Positions 29,666 to 40,342 of a DNA stretch of 64,000 nt are shown here, piece by piece. The stretch comes from [Phialemoniopsis] sp. UDSM-2020. Lineage: Eukaryota; Ascomycota; Sordariomycetes; Thyridiales; Thyridiaceae. A model generated the notes under the pieces. The model was not told the origin of the DNA, made no database searches, and saw only the letters and a program-made list of their open reading frames with translations. The stretch is taken from the NCBI GenBank assembly GCA_018873225.1, contig JAEILZ010000002.1, positions 5,766,001 through 5,830,000 of the forward strand, written 5' to 3'. The position numbers and the translations under genes were made by a program. Within the stretch, counting starts at the first letter, position 1. Each line of letters starts with the position of its first letter.

Positions 29666-32482
29666 ATGGAGAACCACCCGCCCCCACCGTTCTATACGGG
29701 GCCTCCGCTGCCGCCGCTGATGCCCATGCGCATGTCCCCCCAGCTCCCCGCGAGGAGCAAAGCTGTGGGCAGTGGTAGCGGTGCCCCAGAAAACCCCGCC
29801 AAAAGGCGTCCCTCCTCCAGCCTGTCCGCCCGCAACGACGACGAGGCCAGCCCGCACCCAGCCCAGCGGCCGCCTCCGTCGACCTGGCGGGAGCCTCAAT
29901 CACGGCCCAAAGCAACAGCCAGGGGCCCTTCGTCGTCCTCTTCCTCCCTCGCCGCAGAGAAGAAGGCGGCCCGCCGCGCTGGAACCCCCGCCTCTGCCTC
30001 CACCGCCTCCGCCGCCGATCACACCGCGGACCCCATGTCGACCTGGGCGGTAGGCGGCTCGACGTCCGACCCCGCGACGGCGGCGGCGGCCGCCGCGAGT
30101 CGAGCGCCGCCCGCAGCAGCGTCGGCGTCGACCTCGACGGCCAGCCCGTACGTGCGCCGCAAGCGCGCGCTCGCCGCCTGCCAGTTCTGCCGCCTGCGCA
30201 AGACCAAATGCGACAATGTGCGGCCCGTGTGCGGCTCGTGCCGGCACCACCAGGCGCGGTGCGTCTACACCGACGGCTCCGAGGCCGACGGCCTGCAGGT
30301 CGGGCTCGACGAGGCGGCGAGCCGGCACCGCGAGGTCCTCGAGCGCCTCGACGACATCCGCAACCTGCTGGCCCGCTCGTCACCGTCGGTGGTGGGCGCC
30401 GACACCGTTGCGAGCGCGGTGGCTGGTGCCGTGGGCGGTAGCGTCGCGGGTGGTGGTGGTGGCGCGGCGTCCGAGATGGGGGGCTCGTCGCACATGTCTT
30501 CTGCGCCTGGGAACGGCATGGACCATGACAGTGGCGGTCTGGGGGCCATGGAAACGGAGGACGGGTCCGACGACCAGCCGTCTCCTTCGTCGACTGCGTA
30601 TCTTCAGTACACAAAGTGCGAGTCCATTCTGAAGTGGCCTATCCTCAGCGATGTCATGACTGAGGAGGATGCCTCCATCGACTCGTTTATCTTCGACGCG
30701 TATGTGCGCGGGGATGGCGACGACGACACCGGGCCCTCGCCTGCTAGACCTTCTGCATCGCCAGCGGCCGGCACACCTGGGTCTGGCAGACAGTACGCAA
30801 AGGCCAAGAGACCTGCCTTCGGCCCAGGAGTGCGCGATCAGGCTTTTGTCACGCTGTGTCAGAAGTTTCTCGCTCTAGTGAACTGTCGGAATCCGATCCT
30901 AGATGCCCACGACCTGCTCTCGTATGCAAAGTCTGTGGCCGAGGATGGACTGGACTGGGATGCAAAGTCATGCATAGTGGTAAGTCTGACTCCATGTCTC
31001 TGATTCAACGACTGCAAGACATGTCCAGGGTCAATATCTACCTGCTTGTCCATGACACGTCCGCTAACATGTGTTCCAGCTTCTTGCTTGTGCTCTGGCC
31101 AGCTACTCTCGCGCCTGGACACCTCCACCATTTGTCCTATCCGCACCGTCCCCGAACACAGCACGGCGTGAAGCGATCGTCCCTGCCGAGATCATGTCAG
31201 GGTCTGACGACGAGGTTGCCGAGGCTTACTACGAGGCGGCCCAGAAGCGGTTCGGACTACTTGGCTCCTCGCTCATCGACATCCAGTGCTTCTACTACGC
31301 ATCGCTATTCGAACGATTCGCCTTTCGGCCGCTGCAGGCCTGGATGTATCTGCAGCAAGCCGCCACCCGACTCCGCCTTCACCACATGCAGCGTCGCGCA
31401 GAAGAAAAGCGGCGCCACATGACCGGGCAGGACCATCCGCGAAGGGAATCGAAACCGTCGAGCATCGACTATCACTTGGAACAGAGAGCATTCTGGTCCA
31501 TTCACAAGGGGGAGAGGTATGCATATGACCATTCACTACTCGTGGTACATCACAATGTCTCTGGTTGATGCTAATGCGCCGACTTTTCTCAGAGAGTTTG
31601 CCACAGAGCTCGGCATCACACTTGCCAGCGACCTTGCGGGTTTCAAATACCCGGCCGCCTTTCCCACCCCACCAGAGCAGTTGAACCGCTTGATTCCCAG
31701 TGGCGACGACGACGACGACGATGATGATGGTGACATATCAGATGTGTTTTCGCCCGGCAGAAACGAGTTCATATGGTTCTTCTACCTCGCCGAGATCTCG
31801 CTGCGGCGGACCTTTGACCAAGTCCTGTCCATCATCTACGAGAAGGGAGAGCAGAATTGGGTTGAGAACATCGATCTAGTATGCCGACAATACTATGAAT
31901 CTGAAAAACAGATCTCCGACTGGTAGGATATCATCCTGTGCACTCCCGTTCCGCAGATTACTGACGTATCTCAACCCTGCGCCTAGGCAATCCCACCTCC
32001 CCCGCACCATGCGCTGGGATCCGGCCTCCCAGCCCAACAATGAGATGGCCTACTACCTCGAGGGCCGCTTCGAAGAATGGAACGAGTGCATCCTGCGGCC
32101 CCTCGTCTACTACTGCCTGCACCACCCGGCCGACAGCCCGCCCGCGCCCGCCGTCGCCAGCCTCGCCCAGCGCGACATGACGCTCTGCGTCAACTGCATC
32201 ATGCGCTGCGCCAGCCATGGCCGGCACGGCGGCACCTGGGTCGTCCTGCGCCGGACGTTTCGCTGCACGCTCATCGTCCTGGCCGCTGTCGTGGCCGGTG
32301 GCCCCTTGCAGCCGCCCGGCAATTGGCGGGAGCTGACGCGCATCTCGATCGCGACGCTGGGGAAGTGGTCCGCCGGTGTGCGGGACCTGCAGCGCATGCG
32401 GAGGGTGCTGCAGCGCGTGTTTGCTGCTGTGTGCGATAGTGAGGATATCAGGATGCCGGTTGAGGGCCAGGGCGGGTGGTAA
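29666..32482 (+). CDS. Large Zn2Cys6 transcription factor with low-complexity N-terminus
   Basis: Four exons: 29666-30979, 31080-31516, 31593-31922 and 31987-32482; 2577 nt, 858 aa. The first about 165 residues are Pro/Ser/Ala-rich and very GC-rich. The zinc cluster is Cys172, 175, 182, 189, 192 and 199 (RLRKTK between the second and third cysteines). Just after it a helix (HREVLERLDDIRNLL) may be the dimerisation coiled coil. Later comes QYTKCESILKWPIL, then a middle-homology-type region with SLIDIQCFYYASLFERFAFRPLQAWMYLQQAATRLRLH, typical of fungal-specific transcription factors of the sugar/amino-acid pathway class, and an acidic stretch of seven Asp (about 31708-31728). Nuclear regulator; targets unknown. 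It lies between a sugar porter and an esterase, so carbon-source control is possible. It converges on the esterase gene with 171 bp between stops. Confidence 0.93.
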
Positions 32483-32653
32483 TCACCGTCACAGTATGAG
32501 GGAGAGTTCCGCTGCATGAGCGGCAGTCATGACAGATCCAACATCGTCTATATAATGATAAATGATTTTCTATGTGATGATTCAATAGCTCCGTCTATCT
32601 AGTCGCTCCAACTCCGAGCTATTCCCCCATTCCTCAACCTGACCAGCCGCATA

Positions 32654-33694
32654 CTAAACCGGAAAGGGCTGGGTTCTGTCCCACTCGGTGTTGAGGAGCC
32701 ACGCCATGCCGTCCAGATGCATCTCCCTCATCTCTTTGGAATGGCATTCCGGTATAGGGGGTGAGATCCACCCCATATGACCGCCCTCCATCACAACAAC
32801 TCGCGATTCGACACCCTTGACCTCCTCCGAGAGCCACTTCTGATAGATGATGGCGTCGTCGCGGTACGCGTCCTTGGCGCCGCAAAAGACGAATACTTTG
32901 GGAGGGTGGTCCTTGGTCATCCTGGGGTCGGATAGGTCCAGGTTGATTGGTGAGAACCAGGGGGAGTCCACCATCCCGATCATCCTCTCGAGCTCTTTGA
33001 TCATGACGATGATGAAGCCCTCTGGGTCGGCGTTCTCCACCCTCGACTTCAGATCGGGTCGGTACTTCTCCGGGATCATCTCCTCGGTGACGGTCGTGGG
33101 TATGCCGGCGAAAATGCCCGTGATAGGGCTCTGGAGAGGCGACAGGTGCGCAAACTCCTTCAGGTTGGCCGATGCTGCTCCCTGGATGCCGCCAATGACC
33201 GCTCCTGCAGTGCCGCCCGCTGATAGACCGCCGACGATGAAACCACGGCTGGGTTCAACTCGGATGCCCTCATCCTTCAAAAGCCCGTCGTTGAGATTGC
33301 TCGACTTGGACAGCCACGCGCAGACCTCCCAGGCAATCTCGACCGGTGCTGGGAAGGCTTGCTCCGGGAGCTGGTTCAGCGACGGACAGACCACGACTGT
33401 CTTGAACATGGTCGCAAAGCCTCGGGCCGGTGCCCCCAACATGTCGGGGCTGGACACGGAGAAGCCGCCGCCGTGGAAGTGGACGATCAGTGGGCACTCG
33501 AGAGGCTTGGCATCCCCGGGTGCCGGCTTGGGCCACACGACCAGCGTGCGGTTGGTCCGGCCGTCGGGGAGCTGGATCTCGAGGTAGGTTTCGCCGAGGT
33601 GAGGCGGGCATTTGCCGATGTACTGGACGCCCTCGGCATTCAAGGCGTCCATGTTCTCGCGCTGCACCTCGACGGATATCGGTTCGGGCGCCAT
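32654..33694 (-). CDS. Alpha/beta-hydrolase, HSL-type esterase/lipase
   Basis: Intronless, 346 aa. Expected to hydrolyse carboxylic esters of small or medium chain. The oxyanion-hole motif HGGG is at 74-77 (VHFHGGGF) and nucleophile Ser158 in GLSAG (GGLSAGGTAG). The probable acid is Asp275 in CGAKDAYRDD and the general base His306 in EGGHMGW, giving a complete catalytic triad in the order of the hormone-sensitive-lipase (Abhydrolase_3) group. No signal peptide, so intracellular. Similar proteins in fungi act in secondary metabolism or detoxification, but nothing here fixes the substrate. A TATATA sequence at 33785-33790 is suitably placed as its promoter element. Confidence 0.93.
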   Translation of the reverse strand: MAPEPISVEVQRENMDALNAEGVQYIGKCPPHLGETYLEIQLPDGRTNRTLVVWPKPAPGDAKPLECPLIVHFHGGGFSVSSPDMLGAPARGFATMFKTVVVCPSLNQLPEQAFPAPVEIAWEVCAWLSKSSNLNDGLLKDEGIRVEPSRGFIVGGLSAGGTAGAVIGGIQGAASANLKEFAHLSPLQSPITGIFAGIPTTVTEEMIPEKYRPDLKSRVENADPEGFIIVMIKELERMIGMVDSPWFSPINLDLSDPRMTKDHPPKVFVFCGAKDAYRDDAIIYQKWLSEEVKGVESRVVVMEGGHMGWISPPIPECHSKEMREMHLDGMAWLLNTEWDRTQPFPV

Positions 33695-34239
33695 TTTTGT
33701 GGCTTAGTAGCGCTGTGTCTTGTGAATTGGTGACTGGTGTCCGATGTCCTTCCTCCCGTCTCGAGCACCGGCTAACTACCCAGTCATATATACTGCAATT
33801 TGAAGGAAAAGAGAATCAGGCAGACGTCAATTGAGATACAGATACAATGGTTTGAGGATCTGGTCCCACGACGTTCGCGTCCCGGCTCCCCACCGAGCGA
33901 AGTTTCGCCAGGGCAGCTAAGGTGGAGAATTTTAATGGCATTTCGCGCCTGTGAACCAATTAAAATGATAACGCGTAGACACTGCGCTGAATCTAGCAGC
34001 CCCTCTGTCCCAAAGCAGATACGCACTACTGGGGCTTCAGTGTTGGGAAATGAGGCTGGCGGAGTTCCGCCGCGTATGGAACACTTTGAGTCTTGAAGGA
34101 AGTGCAGGCAGAAGCATTTCATGCTCAAATTGACTGAAGTGGGAAATGAAACGATTGAAAGCATTATATTGACGCGTAATTTCACTGGGATAGGCACCTA
34201 AATTCCAAAGACCATGCCGTCACAAGTGGGTGCGGCCTT
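33695..34239. other. Intergenic region, esterase 5' side / beta-propeller 3' side
   Basis: 545 bp with the esterase promoter at its left end; no supported gene. Confidence 0.55.
33785..33790 (-). promoter_or_regulatory. TATA element of the esterase gene
   Basis: TATATA (palindromic) about 90-95 bp upstream of the esterase start at 33694. Motif and spacing only. Confidence 0.35.
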
Positions 34240-35262
34240 TCAGAAGCCCGTGGTGTCAATGGCCACAACCTTCCCTCCTTCTGTCAGAGTGCCGTTGACA
34301 GGGGTGTTAATGGCACCGCTCGTGCTAACATACAAAATGTATTTATCTGTTGCCCCACGACCAAAGGCAGCAGCCGTGTCCCCTGCGACCGTCATCTCCG
34401 TAACAGCCCCGGCGACAGTGATGGTCTTCCCCGAAGGCTTGAATGCAAGGACTCGGTTGTCAATGTTGGTCGTGGCCCAAATCGTGCCCTTGGCATCGAT
34501 AGTGAAATCGTCAAGGAATGGGGCGTCTGCTCGCACTACCAATTCGGCTCTTGCTCCCTCGACTGCATACCCAGCCGGGGTGATCTTGATGCGATAGATG
34601 GCGGCTTCGGCACTGTTTGTCCAGTAGAGATGACCATTGTGTGCTCTGATGCCGTTGACGCCAAAGCCAAATGCTGCGCCTGCAGGAGCCGCCAGCTCAG
34701 GAACATTGACGGCAACGTCACATTTTCCGGTCGCAATGTTGAGGTTCCAGACAAGTCCTAGAGCCGAATCTGCGATGAGGACCACATCCCGAGACCCTTC
34801 GGGAGAGGTGAGGCCGTTTGGAAAAGTAGCCTTGGGAAGCGAGGCGACTAGCCTGATGCTCGGTTCACCTTGGCGAAAGTCGATGCTCCACGCTGAAAAC
34901 GACTCCTTGATCGGTGTGATGCCCGAGAAGTTTCCTCCCACCACAACGAACCGATCTTCGCTGACTTCGGTGATGCCAGTAAGACTTTTGGCTGTGCTGA
35001 ACGAGTGCAGGAGTGATGACTTTGGTGCCAGACTTGCAGGATTCGAGATCATGAAGAGCGGAGCAGATGGCTGGATGCCGGTCACGAGGAGGTCCCCATT
35101 TGAACGGACGGCAATGCTCTCAAGCCACGTGGGTTTCGGGTACTGAACAACAAGTCGGTGTGGCAGAGGCAAATTAGCAACTTCTCCGGTTGTTACTGAG
35201 GTTATATAGGCTATGCCAATGGCACAGATAAGGCTGCAAAAGGCAAGAGTGTAACGCCACAT
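34240..35262 (-). CDS. Secreted six-bladed beta-propeller protein (SMP-30/gluconolactonase-like)
   Basis: Intronless from the ATG at 35262, 340 aa. The N-terminus MWRYTLAFCSLICAIGIAYI is a signal peptide or anchor, so the protein probably enters the secretory pathway. The body has repeated blade-like segments: LESIAVRSNGDLLVTGI, GITEVSEDRFVVVGGN, FPNGLTSPEGSRDVVLIADS, FGVNGIRAHNGHLYWTNS and LDDFTIDAKGTIWATTN, as in SMP-30/strictosidine-synthase-like propellers; the NG and DD positions resemble the metal-binding Asn/Asp residues of gluconolactonases. A lactonase or related hydrolase is possible, but fungal members are mostly uncharacterised. The reading frame stays open further upstream, but the signal peptide and a TATATAAG about 85 bp upstream fix this start. 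Confidence 0.82.
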   Translation of the reverse strand: MWRYTLAFCSLICAIGIAYITSVTTGEVANLPLPHRLVVQYPKPTWLESIAVRSNGDLLVTGIQPSAPLFMISNPASLAPKSSLLHSFSTAKSLTGITEVSEDRFVVVGGNFSGITPIKESFSAWSIDFRQGEPSIRLVASLPKATFPNGLTSPEGSRDVVLIADSALGLVWNLNIATGKCDVAVNVPELAAPAGAAFGFGVNGIRAHNGHLYWTNSAEAAIYRIKITPAGYAVEGARAELVVRADAPFLDDFTIDAKGTIWATTNIDNRVLAFKPSGKTITVAGAVTEMTVAGDTAAAFGRGATDKYILYVSTSGAINTPVNGTLTEGGKVVAIDTTGF

Positions 35263-35835
35263 AGCTGTGATATGTGCCCGGGGATGATGCTCTGTGGATC
35301 TCAAATATCGAGACAACACAAGAAAATCAATATTTTTCAGCACGCTCTTATATACATATGTTTCATGTTCCTTACAATTCATCATTTGCAAGGTTGGATA
35401 TGATGAGCAGACAAGAAACAAGTAAAGTGCTTTTTCGGATATAAGACAGGGGGATCGGACATATCTGCAAAACATCAGGTTTACGTGGGGATGCCTCCTT
35501 CTTGGGTTGGTACATGACACTAAAACAAACACTTCTCCCGAAAATAAGCAGAAGCTTACAAATATCAACTCGATTTCCAAGGCGTGACGATGGTGCAGAG
35601 ACTCGGTTCGGACTGGAATCAGGCCGACTCTGCATTCAACCATTGGCTCAGAGGATACCCTTGACTTCAATGCCAGAGCTGTGACAACGTATGGTTACGT
35701 TCTTGGTCCTGAGACAGAGATGAACGATGGGTTCATTTGTCTTCTGCATGTCTATGTAGGTGGACACTCTTAGGATATAACAATAGTAAAGTCTAACAAG
35801 GCGGTGCCCTCATCCACCAACGCAGAACTGACTCA
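35263..35835. other. Intergenic region between beta-propeller and SDR genes
   Basis: 573 bp holding the beta-propeller promoter (TATA box at 35346) and the 3' UTR of the SDR gene. No supported gene. Confidence 0.55.
35346..35353 (-). promoter_or_regulatory. TATA box of the beta-propeller gene
   Basis: Reads TATATAAG on the minus strand, 84-91 bp upstream of the start at 35262. Confidence 0.45.
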
Positions 35836-36741
35836 TCATACCTGCTTCTTGGCCGACAGACCATTCTTTTCCCGTATCATTCCCACGTTGTAGATCATGC
35901 CCTTCTGCAACAGCCTGTATGGCTGTACTCTGCAGAGCCACAGCTGAAACAGGTGTCCCCAGTACGGCACGCGAACGACAGGCCCTGATCCAGCCGCTGA
36001 GTCAATCATCATCCTAGCCATGTCCTTGGACGACGGTGTGAACAGGCTAGTGCCGACCTTGTGCCCGTCACTGTCCGTGTCACCAATGAGAGCGGAGATG
36101 ACCTCTACATGCTGGCCCTCCCCCTTGAGCTCCGAGTCAAGCCCCTTGCTGAAGCCAGCGATGTACGCTTTGGCGCCCGAGTAGACCGAGATCCACGGCA
36201 GGCCCATGTCGGCCAGGGACCCGGCGTTGATGACGAAGCTCGGGTCGCCCGCCGTCGCGTGCCGCTTCATGCCTGGCAGCAAGGCGTGGGTGAGGAAGGT
36301 CATGAACGAGATGTTGATCTGGATGATGGCGGCGATCTGCGCGGGCGTCTGCTCGGTGAAGGCGATGAAGTCCTTGGCCGGGTTGTGGCCCATGCCGACG
36401 TTGTTGACGAGGACCTTGAGCTTGAGGTCGCTAAGGGAAGCAATGGCGTCGCGCGCCTCAGGCGTGGCCTCGCCGGAGGCCGTGAATGCGGTCGCGGCGT
36501 GGAGGATGATGCCCCTGACGTCACAGGTCGGGTGCGCCTCCTTGAGCTCCTTGATCAGCGCGTCTAATCGCTTCGGGTCTCGGCCGTGGACGACGAGGTT
36601 CAATCCGCGCTGGCATAGCTCGTGCGCCAGGTCGCGTCCGATGCCGGATGTCGCGCCCGTAACGAGCGCATACGCGTCGCGATGGCCCGGAGTTTGCGGC
36701 CCCGCCAGGATGTTCTGCAGCTTGGAAGATGTGAGACCCAT
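35836..36741 (-). CDS. Short-chain dehydrogenase/reductase (3-oxoacyl/17beta-HSD-like)
   Basis: Intronless, 301 aa from the ATG at 36741. NAD(P)-dependent oxidoreductase with a complete classical SDR set: TGATSGIG at 28-35, GRD at 53-55, NNVG at 113-116, catalytic Ser175 (NAGSLADMG), Tyr187 and Lys191 (YSGAK, with the usual twelve residues between Ser and Tyr). The Arg in HGRDPKR after the second strand suggests NADPH preference. The sequence resembles the very-long-chain 3-oxoacyl-CoA reductase / hydroxysteroid dehydrogenase type 12 branch, but the substrate cannot be set. No signal peptide; a hydrophobic stretch near 265-275 (YWGHLFQLWLC) could associate with membranes. The frame is open further upstream, but the earlier ATG would add a basic leader unlike the family. 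Confidence 0.92.
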   Translation of the reverse strand: MGLTSSKLQNILAGPQTPGHRDAYALVTGATSGIGRDLAHELCQRGLNLVVHGRDPKRLDALIKELKEAHPTCDVRGIILHAATAFTASGEATPEARDAIASLSDLKLKVLVNNVGMGHNPAKDFIAFTEQTPAQIAAIIQINISFMTFLTHALLPGMKRHATAGDPSFVINAGSLADMGLPWISVYSGAKAYIAGFSKGLDSELKGEGQHVEVISALIGDTDSDGHKVGTSLFTPSSKDMARMMIDSAAGSGPVVRVPYWGHLFQLWLCRVQPYRLLQKGMIYNVGMIREKNGLSAKKQV

Positions 36742-37676
36742 ATTTCTGGCTGTCCTTTCCGACGGTCTTTGTTCAAGATGTTCAAGGCGGCTTCTGGATG
36801 TCGGTCGATGAAAATAACTAAACAGACGGACGAATGTGTAAGACGAGTTTTTCAAGACATGAATCCGGTATTCGTAGTCGTATTCGCGTCTTGTCAGCTC
36901 GCGATTCGAGTGCAAAATCAGCTTTTTAGCCCTGGAGTGATCCTTCGGGGCCTTCCGTGTGGGGAATCAATGATGCTTTTAGCTAGTGCTTGGTTCCTGC
37001 GTCCCCAGCGTTGCACGCTACGAATTGCGACCTGAGAACTTTGAGGATCATTCACGTTGTGACTTCTCAACAAGACCCGAGGAGCACCAATGGGAAAACA
37101 AGAGCTCGTACATGTCTATCTGTACGAATTTATTCATCATACGAATTGCCACTACCATTCTATTGTTCATGTATCGACGTTAGCCTGTGTCTTTCTAGAA
37201 AACGGCAACATCTAAAATGCATGGACTTCAATTGTAGCGCTGTGGCACGCAACTTCCAAGTCAACCTTGGAAGCCTTACACACTTGAGATGAGCTGATCC
37301 CTCTTGATTGTCTGCAGCTGATAGGAAGGTTCTCTGATTGGTGCGCCTAAAAAACTGCCTACATACAAGAAGAGTGTGCCTTTCCATTTGTGGCGCTGCA
37401 CACGAGGCTGAAATGCAAAATTTTCCGACTGAGCCCAACTTCCCCGCCTCAACATCCTCTTTGCTCATGCCAATATTCTTCGCTCAGACAAGTTTTGTAC
37501 ATCACAAGTCTTCATCCCCGCCCCCCCCCCCCCCCCCCCCCCCCCAATAAAGTTGTCTTCAATCCGGACCAAGAAGACAATGGCAGCACTTAACGCCAGT
37601 GCATGTATTACAGCTACCGTCGACGTCGAGTTAGACACCATTGCCACCCAGAACGAATGATATCACGGACGTTGTT
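36742..37676. other. Intergenic region with a 25-C homopolymer
   Basis: 935 bp between divergent SDR and HET genes. It contains a pure run of 25 C (37521-37545) and a 26-codon upstream reading frame (37580-37660) just before the HET gene. Otherwise nothing recognised. Confidence 0.55.
37521..37545. repeat. Poly-C homopolymer tract (25 C)
   Basis: Uninterrupted run of 25 cytosines preceded by CCCCG, about 130 bp upstream of the HET gene start. Length is prone to sequencing error. Confidence 0.9.
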
Positions 37677-39983
37677 ATGAATACCAGTCTCATTCAAGAC
37701 GCTACCAATGATGATATTTATGGCCAGGTGCCACTCTCTGGCCGTCAGGACATCCGGCTCTTTGTTTTGCAGCCATTCACTCCCGAATCAGGTGACGACG
37801 GAATCTACGGCACACTCCGTGTTGTAAACTTGGCTACAAACCCTGACTTCGTTGCCCTATCGTACGTGTGGGGCACTGCATCATGTCCACCTCGAACCAT
37901 AACCTGTGGGCAGCACCATATACCTGTAACTGACAATCTGTGGGACGCTCTCGACTCGCTTCACCGTGACCCACTGCGGGAAGATAGAGATAGGAATAGC
38001 GACGGGTCTATCACATTGTGGATTGACGCTATATGCATTAATCAGTCCAACGAGCAGGAGAAGGCAAGGCAGATCCAACTTATGGGTGACATCTACGCAA
38101 CATCTTCGTCGATGTGCATCTGGCTAGGCAGAGGCACGTCGCAATCAGACAAAGCAGTAGACTTCATAACTCAAGTCGGTCGACAAGATCTGCTTCAAAG
38201 AGCAGACAGCAGTTTTTATCATATGCCAGGCCGAATAACCAAGTGGAGAATAGCACTGCAAGAAGTTCGGGATCTATTTACTTACAAACTACGACAATTG
38301 TGGGCTTCAATAATTCGATTACTGCTACCGAGGTGGAGGGACACACCTCGACAAATTCGAACTGACTATATCAGTCTTGTCAACAGTCATATCCTCAATA
38401 ATCATTGGACACGGCGCATGTGGACCTTGCAGGAAGTCTCAATGAGCCCCAGCCCTTGGATCTGCATCGGCAACCGCCGTTTATCTTGGCGAAATATGCT
38501 ATATGCGATTGTGTATTTGAGCTGGGCGCCGTCAATGTGGCTGAGGTCATTGGAGTATGGCTCCTCAACTCCAGACTACGAAGCTTGGCTTCGAATCATT
38601 TTCCTTTGGATCTCTGTAACGAAACCACCAAGACCCGGTCACAGAGGTATTGTTCACGGGGAGCTACCCGGCGACGAGCCTGGGGTTGTTCTGGATGACT
38701 ATATTAAGTTCACTTCTGGCATACACAGAAACCAAGCAGCGATTAAGCTCAGCATCGGCTCGATTCCGCTAGCTTTTATACTTTGCATACTCGCTTTGAT
38801 CCCCACGATAGGCATGATCGCCCGTTTCGAGGTCATGTACGGCGCATACTACTTCAAGACTTATTTTATTTCAGCTGCACTTGGCCTATGGTTAGGCCTC
38901 ACTTGCTTAGCGATAGCTTTCGCTATTTACACCGCGAGAAAGCTAGGCTTTTACGACAGGCAGGAAAGGATTCTGGATATGACATTGGAGGAAACTTGGT
39001 CACGAGATTGCACACAATCTAAAGACAAGGTCTATGGAGTCTACAGTGTGATGACTAGGCTAGGTGTGAATTTGCAACACCCAGACTATTCTGTGGCAGT
39101 CGAAGATCTTTATCGAGCATTCTTCGTTCGCGTTGTGCAAGCTACCGGAAATCTGAACCTGTTGCTGACTGCAAATGGGGCATTTCCAGACCAACCATCA
39201 TGGGTTCCGGATTGGAGATCAAACGCTAAAGACCATTGGATAAGCCCGCACGACTACCTCGGACGCAGAAAGTTTACGAAAGTTGGAGACTGGCGTGGCG
39301 TGAACTGGCGTGGTGCCGCGACCGGACCTGGAGACTTTTCGTTTGGTTTGACTGGTGAATTGATAGTCAAAGGGTGGATTATTGGTGACGTTAGTTGGAA
39401 AGCGCCCGCATTCGCCGCTATCTCAACAACGCGACCAGCTCGAGAAGCCGATGAAGCACCATACCTCCAGAATATTGGGATCCTTCGCACCGCGGTACCA
39501 ACGAGTTCGGGACACGATCTCGGCTACTATCTGTTCAGTGACCCACTGCAAGATGGAGCGAAATGCTCGCGATTCAGGAGCTGGTTTGGATACCATCCCC
39601 AACCAAGAGACTGGAGACTGAATTGGAAGCACTCAAGCTCGGCCATTTTCGACCGCATAAGCCAGAAGCCGGCCCTTTGGCACTGCTTCGTCGAGCATAT
39701 ATGCAATCCGATGGCGACCAAAAGAAGAACCCTATTCAGGAGTGATGGACCTGTCGTATCGGGACTGGGTAATTTGCCCGTCACTGCTCGAGTCGGTGAC
39801 GAAATCATGTTGATTTACGGTGTAGTGCTTCCTGTGGTCTTGCGACGAAGGACAGATGGTAATGGCTTCCACCTCATAGGGTACGCGATCCTTGAGAATC
39901 CGCGTGTAATGAATGCCATGGTATGGGCTGGATTAATGGATCAACATGGCGCCGCAAACATGGAAGACTTTCGGATTACTTAG
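37677..39983 (+). CDS. HET-domain protein with two internal membrane helices
   Basis: Intronless, 768 aa from the first ATG of the frame at 37677. The heterokaryon-incompatibility (HET) domain covers about residues 50-270: VALSYVWG, then LWIDAICINQSNEQEKARQIQLMGDIY, then MCIWLG and RRMWTLQEVSMS, the three classical HET blocks in order. HET domains set off cell death on non-self recognition or act in immunity-like responses. Two strongly hydrophobic helices follow at about 365-430 (IPLAFILCILALIPTIGMI and FISAALGLWLGLTCLAIAFAIY). The C-terminus (ARVGDEIMLIYGVVLPVVLRRR...FHLIGYAI) is the usual end of fungal HET proteins. No NACHT or repeat domain. The gene is AT-richer than its neighbours, as accessory genes often are. 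HET assignment sure; the membrane location is inferred from the helices. Confidence 0.92.
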   Translation: MNTSLIQDATNDDIYGQVPLSGRQDIRLFVLQPFTPESGDDGIYGTLRVVNLATNPDFVALSYVWGTASCPPRTITCGQHHIPVTDNLWDALDSLHRDPLREDRDRNSDGSITLWIDAICINQSNEQEKARQIQLMGDIYATSSSMCIWLGRGTSQSDKAVDFITQVGRQDLLQRADSSFYHMPGRITKWRIALQEVRDLFTYKLRQLWASIIRLLLPRWRDTPRQIRTDYISLVNSHILNNHWTRRMWTLQEVSMSPSPWICIGNRRLSWRNMLYAIVYLSWAPSMWLRSLEYGSSTPDYEAWLRIIFLWISVTKPPRPGHRGIVHGELPGDEPGVVLDDYIKFTSGIHRNQAAIKLSIGSIPLAFILCILALIPTIGMIARFEVMYGAYYFKTYFISAALGLWLGLTCLAIAFAIYTARKLGFYDRQERILDMTLEETWSRDCTQSKDKVYGVYSVMTRLGVNLQHPDYSVAVEDLYRAFFVRVVQATGNLNLLLTANGAFPDQPSWVPDWRSNAKDHWISPHDYLGRRKFTKVGDWRGVNWRGAATGPGDFSFGLTGELIVKGWIIGDVSWKAPAFAAISTTRPAREADEAPYLQNIGILRTAVPTSSGHDLGYYLFSDPLQDGAKCSRFRSWFGYHPQPRDWRLNWKHSSSAIFDRISQKPALWHCFVEHICNPMATKRRTLFRSDGPVVSGLGNLPVTARVGDEIMLIYGVVLPVVLRRRTDGNGFHLIGYAILENPRVMNAMVWAGLMDQHGAANMEDFRIT

Positions 39984-40342
39984 CACATCATAGGATTTCC
40001 CGAGAGACATCGTGAGAGACCGTTTGCTCATGAGAAAGAAGGGATGTCGTTCACGGATGTAGCGTGCCCATTGCAAATAATAATCTTCTTGGGCCACATT
40101 GAACATAGCCAAGGCATACGCATTCCTAGGAAGGCGTGTATAACATAAATTAATGCTCAAGCCAAACTGCCTCAACCAGGATCACATTACGCTCGGTGTC
40201 GGTTCTGGCTGAGACTTTGACAGATTTCTATTTGTGATATGGAATGGCTTATGCATGCCATCGCCTCCTAGAACCATTCTTCGAGGCACTGTATAGTGAC
40301 AGAACCACAACTTTGATTAACACAGAATGTACCAATAAGAGC
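39984..40342. other. Intergenic region, convergent ends
   Basis: 359 bp between the HET gene and the beta-glucosidase gene stops. No supported gene. Confidence 0.6.

Noticed and set aside
29538..30614. Long minus-strand frame over the Zn2Cys6 gene exon 1
   Set aside because: Arg/Pro-rich shadow of a GC-rich coding region; the sense strand carries the perfect zinc cluster.
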